The notes under the pieces were generated by a model, which made no database searches, had not been told where the DNA came from, and worked only from the letters and a program-made list of their open reading frames with translations. From the NCBI GenBank assembly GCA_946122785.1, contig CAMGYJ010000010.1, positions 48,009,134-48,073,133 on the forward strand: a DNA stretch of 64,000 bases, in the 5' to 3' direction. Shown here one piece after another: positions 22,901-33,439 of this stretch. A program made the translations under genes and the position numbers. The stretch is from Linum tenue. Taxonomy: Eukaryota > Streptophyta > Magnoliopsida > Malpighiales > Linaceae. Numbering within the stretch: position 1 is the first letter of the stretch; each line of letters opens with the position of its first letter.

Positions 22901-25226
22901 TGGGAATTTGAGACATTCGGACAAAGTGGGAAGGCTAAAGACATTTTTAGAAGGGTCAAGAACTGGATTGTCTTTGATGCATTTTTCTTATATCAATATG
23001 TTTTGCATGTTGGTGGAAGGATATGGGGAATTTTCCAGGTTGCCTTTATTATTTCATTCCTATTATCCATTTGTTATTTTACATTTTGTTCAGTCTTTGG
23101 TTACCTGACTAATTTGTTCATTCGGGTTGTGTTGTTTCCTTTTTGCATCTTGATATCAGGTGCAAGGATCATCTTGACAAAATGTTTGTTGAATCAGTGT
23201 TAGTTGATTGCTTCTAAGAATTTCTTTGGTTGTATTTTTCATTTCTCATGGATTATTTCTATGTATATTGAATGGAAATCTCTTTTTTTGTGTGCAGTCT
23301 TTTCTTAAGGTTGTCATATGTTATATTTGATCCACTGCAATGCAAAGGGCTTTGGGTGAGTGTTGAATGACATCTACAATCATTCTGAGAATTATCTATT
23401 TGATATTATGATATTACTCTTTTCTATTGTAAATCTTCTTTGGTTGATTTTGTTGGTTTTTTGTGGTTTTACCGTTTGTAAGATTCTCTACAAAGGATGG
23501 CAATAGATGACTGTGAGATCCAGGGCGGGAAGAACCCATAATGGAGGAATTTCCACAATCTACAACTCTTAGTTGAGTCCCCTCTCTTTCTCCTACGATG
23601 TGTTCCAAGTTCTCTCTTCTCTACCCATTGTTCTGCTGCTGAATGTGATTGGAATATATATTGTTGCAATGCCTGGGGTTGGCTGCCGGTAGTGACAAAG
23701 AGTTTCAAATTGCAGATGCATTCCCTCTAAATGGTTTGGGCTAGCTTCTCTACCTGCAGCCAACAGTTTTTTGTTTTGTTTTTGGCACAGGGTTTTACAA
23801 AAGTTTTGCTTCTTATATCCTTCATCGTGTATATGAAAAATGGAGGGTTTGCAGAGTAGACCTATGCATTTGCTTAAATATAGTGACTAGATGGTGTGCC
23901 TGCGTATTTAGGTATTCTACCTCCCATTTTGGTCATTTCTATTTATTGTTTCTGTTTCGTATGATAGATCATAGTCATTCATCTTCTTTAGTTCTTCCCA
24001 TATGCTCAGTATTCTACGCTACGTTCTTTGGGTTGTTCGCCAAAAAACTTTTTCTGGTTGATTGATATGCGGGGAAATTTTGTTATTTAAGTTATGTGGG
24101 TGTGTTACAAAAATTTCCCTGTGTCAGGTTACCCTCAAGGTTTGAAGTTTGGCTTGACAGTTTTTGGACTATATTTAGAGGACATGCATTTATTCATGCT
24201 TTATCTTTTCATTTATATTAGCGATTTCCTTCAATTATCTCGATCTGGATTGCAAATAAGGTGTTGTAATTATTGGTAATTTAACGGTTGTTAAATGATA
24301 TGCTCTAGATTGATGTTATTTGGATTATAAGAGTTCATGGTGGACGGGTTGATTGTTTGGGAGGATTTTGTTTGTTTGCTTTACTATGGAGGATACTTTT
24401 GACTATGTAATGAATTCCTTTTGCAGCATAATCCGTCAGCTCTGGACTTTGATGGTCTCTTTGGGATTCAATGCTGCAGTAAGGTCAGTTTTGTTTCTCC
24501 TTTTGGTTGATCAGTGATGACAAATTCTCAATCGACCGGATTATCTTTCATTCAAAAGGAAGAAACTCAAAAACGTTACCCAAACCTAGACTACTTGACC
24601 CCAACAGCCACCAGTACCTGATGTCATTTAAGCTTCAAATTATATGTTTTCCTTTTCTTTCTTGAAAAGTATTTGCTATTGAAGATGCATACAGGACATT
24701 CTATTAAGAATGGCACTAACCACAACAAATTCATTGACAACTTGGACTTTGTTTGTACTAGAAGCATCAAACTGACGTTAGAGGACATCATTTGATTAAA
24801 AAAATATCATGTTCAGTATAGGCTTGGACTTACAGTTGATCTAATCAAATAAGCATATGTGAATTGGTAATTAGTTAAACAATATGACCCATGATTTCAA
24901 TTGAATGTTTTTCAATTTGGATATGGGGAAGCACCATAACTTATTGTGCTTACCAACAAGGATAACTGCTCTCCCCTTTGTTTACTTTTGATTCTTTTGT
25001 GGTTTCGTTTGTTACTACTTGCTTCTCAAACTGAAATGCTGCATTTTACAGGTTCTGCAGCAAGCTTTGAAAGACCAAATTATAAGGGTACGCTATCAGT
25101 TGCTGGATGGTCGTATTTCTTATCACTAGAATAGTTTGTAGCGTTTAAACACACACTTCACCTTAAAGAACACTTTTAGTACAACCAATGTAAGTCCCCG
25201 CCGCGAAGCGCGGGCTTCCGTTCTAG

Positions 25227-26318
25227 TACTAGAATTAATGCTTGCTGCCATTTTAAAATTGTAGTTGAATCAACCCTACCATATCGGTCGATCCGATCGG
25301 AAATATTGGAGACAAGATCATAAATGATAGGTGATCATTTTAACGGTACAAAACAGTTGAACCACAATTTTAGTACAAAATATTTTAAACATTAACTTTG
25401 TTCACGGACATTGAGTTGAGTTGAATATTCAAAAGTTTATACATGATGACTACAATTTTGACTATCCTTAATGAACAGTGAAAGTGCTTATGCTTTTAAT
25501 AATATAATAATAATAATGACTTTTCTTTAACTACGGATCTTTCAAATAGTTAGACTCAAATATCCATTCTGTTATCACTATTTTTATCATAAAATATTTT
25601 CCATTCGTTTTATCGTGAAAAGTAAAATTTTGCGCGTATTTTTCTCAAATAACATGTAAGATTGTGTAGCGAGTATGGGGTAATGAGGTACCCTCCCCCG
25701 CACCCCCATTTCCATCACTAGCTGCGTATGAGTACGTGTTGCGGCGGATCGATCCATGTGCTTATATATTATTTGAAGAAAAAAAAAATTAAACGATAAA
25801 ACAATTAGTTGAATACAATTAGTAGAATTAGTTGAAAGATAAAGCCTCGCATTCATAGGCTGAAAGATGAGTCAATATAAGTCAAAATAGGATAAATAAA
25901 AACATATACTAAGACAAATCGAGTTATATAACAAATCAGAAACAAGGCATGCATGCAGGCAGGGTGAAAGTAGTACTAACCATGTCCTGCCTCGCGCTCT
26001 ACGAATCACAGGTATTACCCGCCCCCAACTCGCGATTTGAATCTGATAATATCGGACATGACGTGTTGAAATTGTCATCACTAGCGCGATGAGGGTTCGT
26101 TCCTTCCCCTATGTCCTATGGAACGAGGGTAAGTAGAGTAACCCATCAGAACTTATCAATATGGCCCATTTTCGATTCCTTCAAAGCTCAGAGCCTGGCC
26201 AGCTACGTAAGTCCTAAAGTCCATGTTGTTTGGTTTCCTTCACTGTCCCATGCATATGGACGGTTACATGGATATGGAACTCAAAGAACGTACCCGGCTG
26301 GCTAGCTTGCTGTATCTA
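25227..26318. other. Intergenic, nothing coding
   Basis: AT-rich. The segment from about 26180 (CTCAGAGCCTGGCCAGCTACG) is the distal upstream flank that also precedes genes 4, 7 and 10. Confidence 0.45.
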
Positions 26319-26510
26319 TCATCATTGTCTGAACCGCCTATATATATATATATTTATATATATCTTTGCATTCATCTGCACGCCCGGTTCCTCGGTAGAC
26401 TGATTCCTTCACTCTCCCTTCGTGAACAAAACAACGACGCGAGCGAATCCAACTTGCCTGTGCGGGCCAAGCTCTGTACAGGCTCTCGTGATTCTCGACC
26501 TACTGATCAA
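26319..26510 (+). pseudogene. Relic B: orphan DUF26 promoter without a gene
   Basis: CATCATTGTCTGAACCGCCT, a (TA)n expansion at 26338-26361, TCCTCGGTAGACTGATTCC and CTCGTGATTCTCGACCTACTG reproduce the gene 9 promoter almost base for base. Homology stops at about 26505, just where the gene 9 TATA region would follow. No coding remnant is found before the next LTR remnant. Confidence 0.65.
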
Positions 26511-26609
26511 AGTCTCTGTTTTCCGAACCGTAGCGGAGGCTGAATCGGAAAAATTAGTATTTCACGGTTTAGTGATTAACCGTTACAAAATTATTGGTTA
26601 ACCGTTGAT

Positions 26610-26880
26610 AGAAACTAACTCATATGGGCTTGAAGTTTGCATCTATAGGCTCTGATCAATACCATGTACTTAATTAATGGGGTCGTTGGAAATATCCGAA
26701 TGGAAGAAGTCTCTGATACCATGTTAATAAATCAGAATTCGATGAAAATTGTTGTATCTTATTATTAAAACTACAAAGAATTTATATAGAGACTACAATG
26801 ACATCTTACCCATATAATAACCCCTATACTAATAAGGAAAACACATGACTCTCACATAAAAACCAAAACTGCTGTAATAA
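26610..26880 (-). repeat. Copia-type LTR remnant, copy C
   Basis: TGTTAATAAATC starts at about 26722 and is preceded by GTCTCTGATACCA, the complement of an intact TGGTATCAGAGAC tRNA-Met primer-binding site. This shows it is the 5' LTR edge of a minus-strand Copia element whose body is gone. Confidence 0.6.
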
Positions 26881-26921
26881 TTTCAGTGTTTACAGTTTAC
26901 ATCATATCAACTACTGCTGCA

Positions 26922-27027
26922 CTGCATCATCGTTGGCGGAACCGCCTTCTTTTATATCTATCTGCATGCCAAGTTCCTAGGTAGACTGATTCCTTCACTC
27001 TCCTTTCGTCCTGTTGATATATTATAA
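26922..27027 (+). promoter_or_regulatory. Promoter of DUF26 gene 5
   Basis: Shared upstream block plus GATATATTATAAGG at 27015-27028, nearly identical to the promoter of gene 2. Confidence 0.6.
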
Positions 27028-27137
27028 GGCAATCACCTTAACGCATCCATATCCATCCATCAAACACGTACCCTCCAGCCCAACAGAAACGAAAGGGAAA
27101 AGAAAAGAAAAAAAAAAACGAGAAGAGGGAGTCAAGA

Positions 27138-27554
27138 ATGGGCAAGAGGATATTCGCAGTAGCAATTTGCACCATGTTTTGTTGCCTGCAGGTGAGCAGC
27201 AGCTTCGACACTAGCTTATGCGCAGGAAGTGGCAGCACGGGGATGTGCAGCACGGATCCGCTCCCCGTGCCGACACGAGCAGCTCAAGACGACATGATGC
27301 TTAGTTTTATGATTTTCGACTTCAAAGACGGCAACGTTACGGGCTGCTACTCCAGACACGACGATTTTCTAGCGCACGCCTCGTTTACTTGCGACGGCGC
27401 GCCTAGCGAGGCGTGCCGCCAGTGTTTGTCTGATGGCTTCAACATCCTCGAAGAAGGGTGCAAGGCCCGAGCCGGAGGGACCATCTTGATGCGCGACTGT
27501 TGTGTCAGGTACGAGACAGCTTACAACATCTGCGGACATCATCGTCATCATTAA
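27138..27554 (+). CDS. Secreted cysteine-rich DUF26/Gnk2-like protein, gene 5
   Basis: 138 residues in a single exon, starting MGKRIF. Signal peptide to about residue 22, then LCAGSGSTGMC, NVTGC, CDGAPSEACRQC, KARAGG and CCVRYE, with the C-terminal histidine tail GHHRHH. It is the recent duplicate of gene 2, with only a handful of differences, and retains the cysteine that gene 2 lost. It belongs to the second triplet (genes 5-6-7). The frame, TATA box, 3' box and AATAAA are all intact, so this is the better candidate for a working member of the pair. Confidence 0.83.
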   Translation: MGKRIFAVAICTMFCCLQVSSSFDTSLCAGSGSTGMCSTDPLPVPTRAAQDDMMLSFMIFDFKDGNVTGCYSRHDDFLAHASFTCDGAPSEACRQCLSDGFNILEEGCKARAGGTILMRDCCVRYETAYNICGHHRHH

Positions 27555-27660
27555 CTAGCTATATATATGGTGGTCGCCATTTGATGAATCGCTGAGAAAA
27601 AAATCACGGCTACCAAGTTGCATGTGGTTGTTGTTTTTGTTTTTGTACTAACTCCGATCC

Positions 27661-27713
27661 GAGTAGAGTACTCAATTTGTTGAAGGTGTTTGTACTTTTG
27701 CTCGATGAATAAA
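27661..27713 (+). terminator. 3' UTR box and AATAAA signal of gene 5
   Basis: Box GAGTAGAGTACTCAATTTG at 27661, AATAAA at 27708-27713. Confidence 0.6.
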
Positions 27714-27744
27714 GCTTTTGTCATGTTGAAACTTTGTCTTCGCC

Positions 27745-28799
27745 ATTAACTAACCGAATTCATCAATTCCTTTTAATGAAAGGAATAATTTATCTTTCTT
27801 GGTACTATTATAATAATCATCAAAATATCATAAGAGAATTGAGTTATAAAGACGACCAAACTTATTAGGATAAAATCTACTAAGCCTTATTAGTTCCTCT
27901 TTTTTAAAAGCAACACATTCAACCTGCGAATTAAAACAAGTCATACAAGTCAACAATCTTGTATTCACCTCATCAAAGCGGTAGTTTAGCTTTTGCAGTT
28001 GCATATCATGAATCGCCTACAACAATTCAATTAACCTGATAATGATGCAAGATTCATCACTATAAGAAGTGTGGAGATTTGAGAATTTAATTTTCAGGGT
28101 TTGGATGAAAATTTTGGAAATTTGGGTTTAATCCAACTTTGTTTTAGATTATAATTATAATTACTTTTTTTAAACCTAACAACAATTGGTTTGTAGCGTA
28201 ATGGATAACTGTTTCTTTAATAATTATCGTGCTGTGAGTTTGAACCACAAAGACTATCACCTATTGAATTTTCTTTTTCTCCAAATTCAAATTACTACTT
28301 GGAGATCTTCAAATTTTAGGGATGTCCCATGATACCCCTAAAAGACCAAGAATTCGTTTCTACCTCAAACTCAAACTAAGTACCAGAAGTCGTCGTTAAA
28401 ATCTTCCCTAAATTTTAAAGGTGTCCTGGACTCTAGACTTGGCAAAATTCTTTACTAAGCCTCTGCCACCAACACTAATCTCAATGTCCACAATCTGTGT
28501 CCATCATATGAGAGAAAAATATCAATTTTTAATGTCGGCTGACATACCTTGTCATGTACGTGGCCAAAATTCTTGCCTATTTAAACTAAGAGACGAACAA
28601 CATGAAATCAAATTAAACTAAGAGTGAACGAGATGAAACCAACTCTATCCATATTTAAACTAAGAGACGATCGAATAAGGGAAAAAAATCAAACTAATAG
28701 ATAGATTGAAACCAAATAATTAAGTCTAGGGTTCTCAGCCAACTTCTTGGTGTTATTGTCAATATGGTATGATTCATCCTCTATGCATCATTGTCTGAA
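27745..28799. repeat. 3' flank of gene 5 and upstream flank of gene 6
   Basis: Co-linear with 9027-10058 downstream of gene 2. No gene content. Confidence 0.6.
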
Positions 28800-28804
28800 C
28801 CACT

Positions 28805-29115
28805 TGTTATAAACGCGCTGCTACGGATCGGGAAATCGCCTGAATCGACAAAGCAAGAATACGAAAGCGAGAATCGAAAGAACACAGACACACGATTTAC
28901 GTGGTTCACTAACACGATGTGTGTTAGCTAGTCCACGGGCGAGAGAGAGCCAGTTTCACTATACCTGAGGAGATTACAGATTACAGAGGAGTATGAGAAG
29001 TATTTATAGTACGTCTCCATGTGGGTCTAAACCTAATCCAATCTAGCAAAGGAAACGGTTACAGACCAGGCCCAGAACCGAACCCAAATAACATCCGATT
29101 CAAGTCATATCAACA
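28805..29115 (-). mobile_element. Solo LTR of a Copia-type element in the gene 6 promoter
   Basis: A 311 bp sequence starting TGTTATAAACG and ending TATCAACA, absent from the gene 3 promoter. It interrupts the shared block between GAA and TTCTC. Flanks are CCACT (28800-28804) and CCGCC (29116-29120); the uninterrupted site is CCGCC, so the left copy of the target duplication has two transitions. The minus strand carries ACTATAAATAC as an LTR TATA. Confidence 0.75.
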
Positions 29116-29269
29116 CCGCCTTCTCTATCTTCATCTGCATGCCAGTTTCCTCGGCAGACCAATTCTTCCACTCTCCCTTTCGTTCTGTCGTAATCGTCGA
29201 ACAAAATAAATCGAACCCAACTTGCCTCTGCAGGCCAAGCTCTGTACATATAGGGCCCTCTCGTGTTAC
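29116..29269 (+). promoter_or_regulatory. Distal promoter of gene 6, cut off from its TATA box
   Basis: Continues the shared block (CCGCCTTCTCTATCTTC ... CTCTCGTGTTAC). In gene 3 this runs directly into TATATAAA. Here the next 9.8 kb are a Copia element and the TATA box is at 39109. Confidence 0.75.
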
Positions 29270-29522
29270 TGTTAATCGAAACAGAAATATCGAAACAGAA
29301 ACGTAAATTGACACACAGAGTTACGTGGTTTCCTCGTTCAGTATGAACGAGACTAGTCCACGGCCGAAGCTATTTGTATCTCTTATTCAGCTTAGCTTCA
29401 ACAGGTTCCATTACATCGATATATATACAAACTAGGGCACAAACCCTAGACAATTCTCGGCTAACCCTAGGAGACCCATACTGCCGACATATGGGTGGGC
29501 TAAGGCCCAATTACACTTAACA
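29270..29522 (-). repeat. 3' LTR of the outer Copia element
   Basis: 253 bp; the polyprotein stop codon (TAA) lies in its first six bases. Confidence 0.9.
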
Positions 29523-32500
29523 GCCTCCCCCAAATTGATGAGGATCTCTCATCATCAATTTGCGAGATAGAAAGAAATGACGGCCAGCCGAGAAAGATTT
29601 TGTGAGCAGATCAGCAAGCTGGTCCTCTGAAGTGATATAGAAAAGTCGAAGAATGCCATCACGAACCAAGTCTCGAATGTAATGAAGATGAACCTCAATG
29701 TGCTTCGTGCGATCATGAAGAACAGGGTTCGTCGCAATCTGAATAGCACTAGTGTTATCAACATGGAGCTGGAGAGGAAGAGCACAATCCACCCCCAGAT
29801 CGCCAAGCAATCGACGAAGCCATACAAGTTCAGATGCAACATCTGACATAGCACGATATTCCGCCTCGGTAGAAGATTTTGAAACCCGGTCCTGCTTCTT
29901 ACACCGCCAGGAGACAAAGGACTCTCCCAACCGGATACACCATCCCGTAGTGGAACGACGGGTATCAACACAACCTGCATAGTCAGAGTCGGAGAATGCC
30001 TGTAAAACAAGCGAGCCCGACGAAGGAAGGAACATACCAAGCTCTCTTGTCCCCCGCAAATAACGGAGAATGCGATGGACAGCAGCTAAGTGATCAGTAC
30101 GAGGAGCAGACATGAACTGGCTGACGATCTGAACCGCATAAGCAATATCAGGGCGAGTGGACGTTAAGTATATCAAGCTGCCAACAACACTCCTGTAGTG
30201 CTTCCCACCGTCTGGTAATGGCTCCCCAGACTCACGACCAAGCTTCAAACCAAGCTCCATAGGTGTAGAAACCGAAGTACAGTCACTAAAACGAGCTGTC
30301 TCCAATAAATCATCGATATATTTCCCTTGACTTAACAAGATCCCAGCCTTACTACGCGTGACCTCCAATCCCAGAAAATATGAAACAAACCAAGCTCCTT
30401 AAGATGAAAAGAATCATGAAGACCTTTAGTAAGGGCCTCAATCCCCAAAGCATCATCACCAGTAACGATCATATCGTCGACATATAACAGGAGGACCACA
30501 AGACCCCTGGATGAACGACAGGTAAACATCGATGGGTCATTGAGACTCTGCTCAAACCCCAGATTAGTGATAGTAGAGTGAAATTTGTCGAACCAGGCAC
30601 GGGGAGCTTGTTTCAAGCCATAGAGAGAGCGGCGAAGGAGACAAACCTGATTAGAGGTGCCATGAGCGTACCCAGGAGGTGGCTCCATATACACAGTTTC
30701 TTTCAGCTCCCCATGCAGGAAGGCATTCTTAACATCGAGCTGAAAAAGAGGCCAGCCACGAAGAGATGCAACCGCTAATAGAGTACGAACAGTAACCATT
30801 TTCGCCACTGGTGCAAACGTCTCCTCAAAATCAATCCCATATTCTTGACAGAAACCCTGGGCCACTACCCGGGCTTTGAACCTTTCAAGAGTGCCATCTG
30901 GACGAACCTTAATAGCATACACCCACCGCGAGCCAATAACTGGGATCGAGGGCGGGGGACGAGGAACCATGTCCCAGGTGTGATTAGCATGAAGCGCGTC
31001 AATCTCCTCGGTCATAGCATTATCCCACTCAGGATGGCCCTTAGCCTGGGAATATCGAGTAGGAACCGGAATAAGATCAACACTATTGGCCAAGTAATCC
31101 ATATGCCGAACAGGAGGAACACCCTTGGTGGAACGTTGTGAGCGACGAGGGGGCTCCACTGGAGGTGGAGATGGTGATGAGTGATCAGTCGATGAAGAGC
31201 CAGGAGAGGAAGGTGCTGTCGAGGGAGGGGAGTCGGGGGGTAGCTCATCGTCAGGTAGTTCAATAAATCCAGCATCATCATCATCATCATCCGGAAAGGA
31301 GGGTGGAGTAAGAGACATATCAAACAAGGGTGTGTCGGAACCAGATGAGGAAGAATGATACATCAGATTTTCAAGAAACACGACATGACAAGCAATACGA
31401 ACACGGCGAACAGTAGGATCATAACAAAGATAGCCCTTATGGATGTCACTATAGCCTAGAAAACAACAACGAGCTGTCTTCGAGGTAAGCTTAGTACGCT
31501 CAGACCGAGGGAGAAGGACAAAACAAACACACCCAAAAACACGAAGGCGGGAATATGGTGGAGGTTTTGAGAAGAGACGGAAAAACGGACTGGTATTCTC
31601 GAGGACATGAGTAATTTGATAGTTGATGAGGCGAATAGCAGTAGCAACAGTCTCAGGCCAAAAGGAAGATGGGACAAACGAAGAGAGCAAGAGAGCACGA
31701 GTAACCTCGAGAACATGACGATTTTTTCTTTCTACCAGACCATTTTGTTGGGAGACACCAGGACAAGATTTCTGAGACAAAATACCGAGAGACTGCTACA
31801 GATTTAACAAGGGACCAGAACTAAACTCTCCGCCAGGATCAGATCGGACTACACGAACAGTTCTACCAAATTGGGTTTTAATCATGGCAAGAAATTCTGT
31901 AGCAACAGCCAAGAGGTCAGATTTGAGGCGAAGAAAGTATACCCATGTGTATCGAGTAGCATGATCAATAAATAGAGCAAAATACTTATATCCAAGTCGG
32001 GAAATGGTGGGACTAGGTCCCCAAAGATCAGTGTGGATCAAATCAAAAGGTGCCGAAATAGTAGTTTGACTGGATGGAAATGAAATGCGAGTAGTTTTTG
32101 CCTCAATGCAACTGGTACATGAAAAATCCGACGAACAATGACCAAGAGTATTTGGACCAAATAGCTGTTGCTTAAACATAGTAGTGAGTCTACTAGAATT
32201 AGGATGACCTAATCTAGCATGCCATAACCGAAACGTTTTATCAGGAAGACTCGAAAAAACAGTAGGGAAAAAGGTACGAGGCTGAACAGTGGATGATGAT
32301 GTAGATGATGGTGGTCGCAATTGCTCCAGGTAAAATAGTCGCCCCTTCTTACTACCCCTGCCGATCTCCCTCCCGGTCGTCTGATCCTGTACAACACAGC
32401 CAGAGGGTGCAAACGTAACACGATAACCTTGGTCAGTAAGCTGACCCACAGAAACCAAATTAGGAACCAATCTCGGCACATGAAAAGTTGACGAAAGCTC

Positions 32501-33085
32501 AATATCCGAACTAGTAACCTCGCCCATATGAGAAACATGTAACTTCTCACCATTAGCAACATGAAGTGACATATTATTAACAGGTTGAACGTGTGTAAGA
32601 TCAGAAATATCCCCTGTCATGTGATTAAAGCAAGCCGAATCAAGTATCCATTTAGGGATCTTACCCGAAACTTGTAAACTTGCAAAGGCAGAGGAGATTG
32701 CCTTGTTGACGAGCTGTTCGAGGGCTGCCGGTGTCACAAGCATGGCGTCCGATCCAGCAGCCTCCCCGGCAGGTTGCGTTGCGAAGGCCTGACGAGAGGA
32801 TTGTGCGCCCTGGCGAGCTGTCGACCCTCCGCTTCGATCCCCAGCATCCCGATTCCTCCCTTCCAAGGCGGGGCACTCTGAAATTATATGCCCCGTCTTT
32901 TTACAGTAATGGCAGTAATTTCTCTTGCGGCAATATTTTTTGGTATGGCCACGATCATGGCAGTGGAAGCATTCGACGTCGGCGGAGGACACTCGACGCT
33001 GGAAGGGCGCGCGGTACGCGGCATATGCGGAATCTCCTACGTCGTCTCGTGCACTAGAGGAGTTCCCCTGACCCGTACCTGTACT
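29517..33085 (-). pseudogene. Outer Copia pol region, disrupted
   Basis: Minus-strand order: two CCHC zinc knuckles (CFHCHDRGHTKKYC and CHYCKKTGHIISEC), a protease site with D-S-A-C, then the integrase zinc region and catalytic core. Reverse transcriptase follows (LLYVDD near 30480), then RNase H (SSTEAEYRA), ending in the 3' LTR. An in-frame TAG at about 31796 lies within integrase, between the second aspartate (RSDPGGEF) and the QQNGLVERK glutamate motif. A one-base deletion at about 30383 shifts the frame just after reverse transcriptase. The gag portion lies beyond the nested insertion at 38133-38836. Not functional as a single polyprotein. Confidence 0.88.
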
Positions 33086-33397
33086 TGTTGAGAGGCAATT
33101 CGGCTCACTTAACCGATTGTCCTTAGTTGTCACACTTTAATTAGTTGTGTGGTGAAATTGTAATTCACCTAGTTAGGCTAACCCTAGTTGTTCACGTTGT
33201 AAAGGGTTATGCTATATATATAAGTGCTAGGTTAGCACTGTAGTTGGCCGTGAGTTGCAGAGAGCAAGAAGCTCATAATAAAAGTTCAGTCGAGAGCTCT
33301 TGTGGAGCTCTCCGTGGAGTAGTCTCGTTCACACCGAACGGGGAAACCACGTTATATTGGTTGTGTTGTTTCTCTTCCGCACTTCAGTTATTTTACA
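33086..33397 (+). repeat. 5' LTR of the inner Copia element
   Basis: 312 bp, TGTTGAGAGG...ATTTTACA, with GCTATATATATAAG as the promoter TATA. Confidence 0.9.
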
Positions 33398-33439
33398 TGG
33401 TATCAGAGCTGCTCAGATCGTAGCTTCCGTTAATCAAAT

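Larger units (their letters stand above)
13600..25226 (+). mobile_element. Possible large non-autonomous Helitron with gene fragments (3' end clear, 5' end not found)
   Basis: The right end carries a Helitron-type terminus: a short hairpin CCGCG-AAG-CGCGG at about 25201-25213, followed after a few bases by CTAG (25223-25226) and a T. Upstream lies more than 11 kb with no long frame but many exon-like pieces bounded by polypyrimidine-AG and GT. One starts with the codons for MDWVWCDQCPNFT at 14695. Another is the 98 bp block 20288-20385 encoding ESDPYDLNQTVVFPFASMNL and ending at GTATGT. This fits a Helitron carrying captured fragments, but it could be an ordinary gene with many small exons next to a short Helitron. 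No Rep/helicase was seen. The left limit given is arbitrary. Confidence 0.35.

Noticed and set aside
26338..26364. TA-rich run read as a promoter TATA box
   Set aside because: It is a (TA)n expansion within the orphan upstream block, far from any start codon.
30332..31780. Three separate Copia genes on the minus strand
   Set aside because: They are parts of one polyprotein: the first break is an in-frame stop and the second a one-base shift, with motifs continuing in order.
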